From contig NZ_VIFM01000005.1 in NCBI RefSeq assembly GCF_006636215.1, positions 1-64,000 of the forward strand: 64,000 nt of DNA, written 5' to 3'. The notes below the pieces were generated by a model. That model did no database searches. It had not been told where the DNA came from and saw only the letters and a program-made list of their open reading frames with translations. Numbering within the stretch: the stretch's first letter is position 1; every line of letters begins with the position of its first letter. Source of the DNA: Myxococcus llanfairpwllgwyngyllgogerychwyrndrobwllllantysiliogogogochensis. GTDB lineage: Bacteria; Myxococcota; Myxococcia; Myxococcales; Myxococcaceae. Below are positions 60,850-64,000 of the stretch, in pieces. Made by a program: the position numbers and the translations under genes.

Positions 60850-61959
60850 ATGCCCCTCCCCCCCACGCGTCCGTTGCCGCTGCTGCTGACGCTCGCGGTC
60901 GCCCTGCTGCCCCTGGGCTCCGCGGTCGCCGGGAAGATCACCATCAACGACGAGGCGAACCTCAACATCAACCTGTTGCTGCAGCCCCAGGCCCAGTTCA
61001 TCAAGGACGGGGCGCCCGTCGGGCACGTGGGCACCGACTTCTTCCTGCGCCGCGTGCGGCTGCTCGTCTTCGGCAACGTCACGAAGCGGCTGTCCTTCTT
61101 CATGGAGACGGACCAGCCCAACTTCGGCAAGGACGGCAACTACAACGTCGACTTCTTCGTCCAGGATGCCTTCGCCTCCTACGAGTTCGTCGACAAGCTC
61201 TGGGTGGACGTGGGGTTCCTGATTGCCCCGCTGTCGCGCCACAACCTCCAGGGCGCCATCGCGCTCAACACCGTCGACTTCCACTCCAACCTCATCCGCT
61301 TCACGCCGGGCGTCGGAAAAATCTGGCGCGACATGGGCGTGCAGCTGCGCGGCTTCGTGGGTCCGCTCGGCTTCCGAGCCGCCATCCTCAACGGCGCGGA
61401 GGGCACCGTCCGGGAGGACGCGCCCGCCATCAACCCGGATGACATCCCCCGAGGCGTGGCGATGGTGCGGTGGAACTTCCTCACCCGTGAGGAGGACCTC
61501 TTCTTCCAGGGCATCTACTTCACCGAGAAGCCCCACCTCTCCGTAGGCGCGGGCGCGGACTATCAGCCCTCCGCCGTCGCGACGGCCAGCGGCGTGCACG
61601 ACTCGGTGGCCTTCTCGGCGGACGTGTTCCTGGACTGGCCCATGGGCAATGACCAGGAGCTCGTATTCCAGACGGGCGTGTACACCTACCGCCAGGGGAT
61701 GGACAGCCCACAGAGCGGCACCGGCTTCCTGTCCGAGCTCGGCTATCGCATCGGCCACGTGGAGCCGCTGGTGTCCGTCGAGTACTTCAACTCGCGCGTC
61801 GTGGCGCAGGACGCATTCGTGGTGAGGCCCGGCTTCAACCTCTGGTTCCAGAAGCACACCTTCAACCTGAAGACGGAGGTCGCCATCTCCCGCCTGGGCG
61901 ACATCTCCGAGGCGGACACCGGCATCACCGGCACCGCGCAGCTCCAGTTCTTCTACTGA
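60850..61959 (+). CDS. Outer-membrane porin, OprO/OprP-like
   Basis: 369 residues with a signal peptide (PLLLTLAVALLPLGSAVAG). The mature part has the strand pattern of phosphate-selective-type porins: NINLLLQPQAQFIKDG, FFLRRVRLLVFGNVTKRLSF, and a C-terminal AQLQFFY ending in an aromatic. It sits 30 bp before acs, so it probably admits acetate or short acids for the synthetase. Confidence 0.82.
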   Translation: MPLPPTRPLPLLLTLAVALLPLGSAVAGKITINDEANLNINLLLQPQAQFIKDGAPVGHVGTDFFLRRVRLLVFGNVTKRLSFFMETDQPNFGKDGNYNVDFFVQDAFASYEFVDKLWVDVGFLIAPLSRHNLQGAIALNTVDFHSNLIRFTPGVGKIWRDMGVQLRGFVGPLGFRAAILNGAEGTVREDAPAINPDDIPRGVAMVRWNFLTREEDLFFQGIYFTEKPHLSVGAGADYQPSAVATASGVHDSVAFSADVFLDWPMGNDQELVFQTGVYTYRQGMDSPQSGTGFLSELGYRIGHVEPLVSVEYFNSRVVAQDAFVVRPGFNLWFQKHTFNLKTEVAISRLGDISEADTGITGTAQLQFFY

Positions 61960-61989
61960 CGCCCCCTGCTCTCCCCGAGGTCACCTCCG

Positions 61990-63954
61990 ATGACTGCCGC
62001 GAAGGATTCGTTCGTCTCGCCCAAGGAGCACTTCTCCCGTCACGCCCACGTGAAGACGCTGGAGGACTACCGCGACCTCTATCAAAAGAGCCTGAATGAG
62101 CCCGACGCCTTCTGGGGTGAGCAGGCCCAGCGGCTCACCTGGTTCCATCCTCCGGAGGCCATCCGCGAGGTGGACGCGGAGCAGGTGGACTTCTCCTGGT
62201 TCAGCGGCGGCAAGCTCAATGCCGCGTACAACTGCGTGGACCGCCACGCGCGGGAGCGCCCCGGCAAGGCCGCCATCATCTGGGCGAAGAACGAGCCGGG
62301 CGAATACCAGACCATCACCTTCCGGGAGCTCCAGCACCACGTCGGCCGCGTGGCCAACGTGCTCAAGGCCCACGGCGTCCGCAAGGGCGACCGCGTCTGC
62401 ATCTACCTGCCGATGATTCCGGAGCTGGCGTACACCATGCTCGCGTGCGCGCGGCTCGGCGCGGTGCACTCGGTGGTGTTCGCGGGCTTCTCCTCGGAGT
62501 CGCTGCGCGAGCGCATCCTCGACTGCGGCGCCAGGGTGCTCGTCACCGCGAACGAGGGTCCACGCGGGCCCAAGGCCGTTCCCACCAAGGCCATCGCGGA
62601 CGAGGCCGTCGAGGGCCTCACCCAGGTGACGTCCGTGCTCGTGGTGCGGCGCACGTCGCGCGAAGTGCCCATGTCCGAGGGGCGCGACTTCTGGCTGGAC
62701 GTGGAGATGGCGCGCCACCGCGGCGTCTGTCCCGCCGAGTGGATGGACGCGGAGGACCCGCTCTTCATCCTCTACACCTCCGGCTCCACCGGGAAGCCCA
62801 AGGGCGTGCTGCACACCACCGGCGGCTATCTCGTGTATGCGGCGACCACGCACCACTACGTCTTCGACGCGCGGCCGGACGACGTGCACTTCTGTACGGC
62901 GGACCTGGGCTGGGTGACGGGCCACAGCTACCTGCTCTACGGCCCGCTCATCAACGGCACCACCACCGTCCTGTTCGAGTCCACGCCGACGTACCCCGAC
63001 GCGGGCCGGCTGTGGCAGGTGGTGGACGACGTGAAGGCCACCGTCATCTACACCGCGCCCACCGCGCTGCGCGCGCTCATCCGGGAGGGCGACGCGTGGG
63101 TGAAGAAGTCCTCGCGCAAGTCGCTGCGCCTGTTGGGCAGCGTGGGCGAACCCATCAACCCGGAGGTCTGGCGCTGGTACCACGACGTGGTGGGCGAGGG
63201 CCGCAACCCCATCATCGACACGTGGTGGCAAACGGAGACGGGCGGCATCCTCATCTCCCCACTGCCGGGCGCGACGCCGTGCAAGCCGGGCTCCGCCACC
63301 CTGCCCTTCTTCGGCGTGGAGCCGGTGCTGCTCGACGACGAGGGCCGAGTCATCGAGGGCAACGGCGTCAGCGGCAACCTGTGTCTGGCGCGCTCCTGGC
63401 CCGGACAGGCGCGCACGCTGTACGGCCACCACCAGCGCTTCGTGGAGACGTACTACTCGCGCTTCCCCAACCTGTACTTCACCGGCGATGGCTGCCGCCG
63501 CGACGAGGACGGCTACTACTGGATTACGGGCCGCGTGGATGACGTCCTCAACGTCTCCGGTCACCGCCTGGGCACCGCGGAGGTGGAGAGCGCGCTCGTC
63601 GCGCACGAAGCCGTGGCCGAGGCCGCCGTGGTGGGTTTCCCTCATGACATCAAGGGCACGGGCGTGTGCGCCTTCGTCACGGTGAAGCCGGACTGGCTGG
63701 AGACGTCCACGGAGCAGATGGTGGGCGCGCTCAAGGAGCAGGTGCGCCACGTCATTGGCCCCATCGCCACGCCGGACCGTGTGGTCGTGGTCAATGGCCT
63801 GCCCAAGACGCGCTCCGGCAAGATTCTGCGCCGCATGCTGCGCAAGATTGCGTCCGGCGAGACGGAGAACCTGGGTGACGCCAGCACCCTGGCCGACCCC
63901 GCCGTGCTGGATGAACTGCTCACCAAGGGCGCGCCCGTGCGGGCGAAGCCCTGA
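61990..63954 (+). CDS. acs: Acetyl-CoA synthetase
   Basis: 654 residues, the normal length for Acs. It makes acetyl-CoA from acetate, ATP and CoA. Adenylate-forming motifs are intact: [24 protein letters not shown] and [17 protein letters not shown]. The C-terminal Lys of [11 protein letters not shown] is the residue that acetylation inactivates in other Acs enzymes. It is probably co-transcribed with the porin under the CrbS/NtrC pair. Confidence 0.97.
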   Translation: MTAAKDSFVSPKEHFSRHAHVKTLEDYRDLYQKSLNEPDAFWGEQAQRLTWFHPPEAIREVDAEQVDFSWFSGGKLNAAYNCVDRHARERPGKAAIIWAKNEPGEYQTITFRELQHHVGRVANVLKAHGVRKGDRVCIYLPMIPELAYTMLACARLGAVHSVVFAGFSSESLRERILDCGARVLVTANEGPRGPKAVPTKAIADEAVEGLTQVTSVLVVRRTSREVPMSEGRDFWLDVEMARHRGVCPAEWMDAEDPLFILYTSGSTGKPKGVLHTTGGYLVYAATTHHYVFDARPDDVHFCTADLGWVTGHSYLLYGPLINGTTTVLFESTPTYPDAGRLWQVVDDVKATVIYTAPTALRALIREGDAWVKKSSRKSLRLLGSVGEPINPEVWRWYHDVVGEGRNPIIDTWWQTETGGILISPLPGATPCKPGSATLPFFGVEPVLLDDEGRVIEGNGVSGNLCLARSWPGQARTLYGHHQRFVETYYSRFPNLYFTGDGCRRDEDGYYWITGRVDDVLNVSGHRLGTAEVESALVAHEAVAEAAVVGFPHDIKGTGVCAFVTVKPDWLETSTEQMVGALKEQVRHVIGPIATPDRVVVVNGLPKTRSGKILRRMLRKIASGETENLGDASTLADPAVLDELLTKGAPVRAKP

Positions 63955-63993
63955 TTCCCCCTCGGTCTTCCGACGTCACACTGGAGGCAAGAA

Positions 63994-64000
63994 ATGTCCT
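63994..64000 (+). CDS. Start of a gene cut by the window end
   Basis: GGAGG followed by six bases and ATGTCCT suggests a new gene begins here. Too short to assign. Confidence 0.4.

Overview
The window is GC-rich, densely coded DNA from a myxobacterium, most likely of the Myxococcaceae (Myxococcus, Corallococcus or Pyxidicoccus type). The evidence is the strong third-position GC, the many lipoproteins and large secreted modular proteins, a MYXO-CTERM-like tail, a DUF4215 Cys-rich module, a DUF1552/DUF1592 pair, and abundant ECF, FHA and sigma-54 regulators. No rRNA, tRNA or CRISPR array was seen.

Layout. 1-2910: a polymorphic toxin with an eCIS-type DUF4157 domain and a C-terminal nuclease-like domain, followed by a truncated gene that is probably its immunity partner. 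3245-8482: dnaE, a Spy/LTXXQ-like periplasmic protein and an M14-type carboxypeptidase. 8509-13251: an operon of ECF sigma factor, anti-sigma factor, a caspase-peptidase fused to an outer-membrane-barrel-like region, and an acidic lipoprotein; a second acidic lipoprotein is divergent from it. 13360-22371: housekeeping and accessory genes (GH88 hydrolase, lone solute-binding protein, WGR protein, epimerase, Eis-type acetyltransferase, beta-propeller, FHA protein). 22671-27678: a large M4 metalloprotease and an orphan GspE-type ATPase; a decayed second copy of GspE lies beside the protease. 28229-29950: an orphan Imm30-like immunity protein and a lipoprotein.

30926-33843 is a RoxA/RoxB-like dihaem cytochrome (candidate rubber oxygenase) divergent from a TetR regulator, with a pair of palindromes between them. 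33952-41464 holds secreted proteins that suit a predator: a lysin with M23 and GH25 domains and 13 peptidoglycan-binding-like repeats, an EGF/FG-GAP lipoprotein and an astacin. 41522-44676 is the DUF1552/DUF1592 pair. 46418-50200 contains an IS5-family remnant, an NmrA/SGNH operon with a divergent LysR gene, and decayed DNA.

50742-54422 is a single AT-richer gene for a Dsr1-like SIR2 anti-phage protein. It is flanked by two diverged direct repeats of about 110 bp, so it looks like a defence-gene insertion.

56304-63957 is a coherent acetate module: a CrbS-like transporter/histidine-kinase fusion, an NtrC-type sigma-54 activator overlapping it by 4 bp, a palindromic putative enhancer, a sigma-54 promoter match, a porin and acetyl-CoA synthetase. 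The kinase and its target acs match the known CrbSR-acs circuit, but the usual LuxR-type partner is replaced by a sigma-54 activator.
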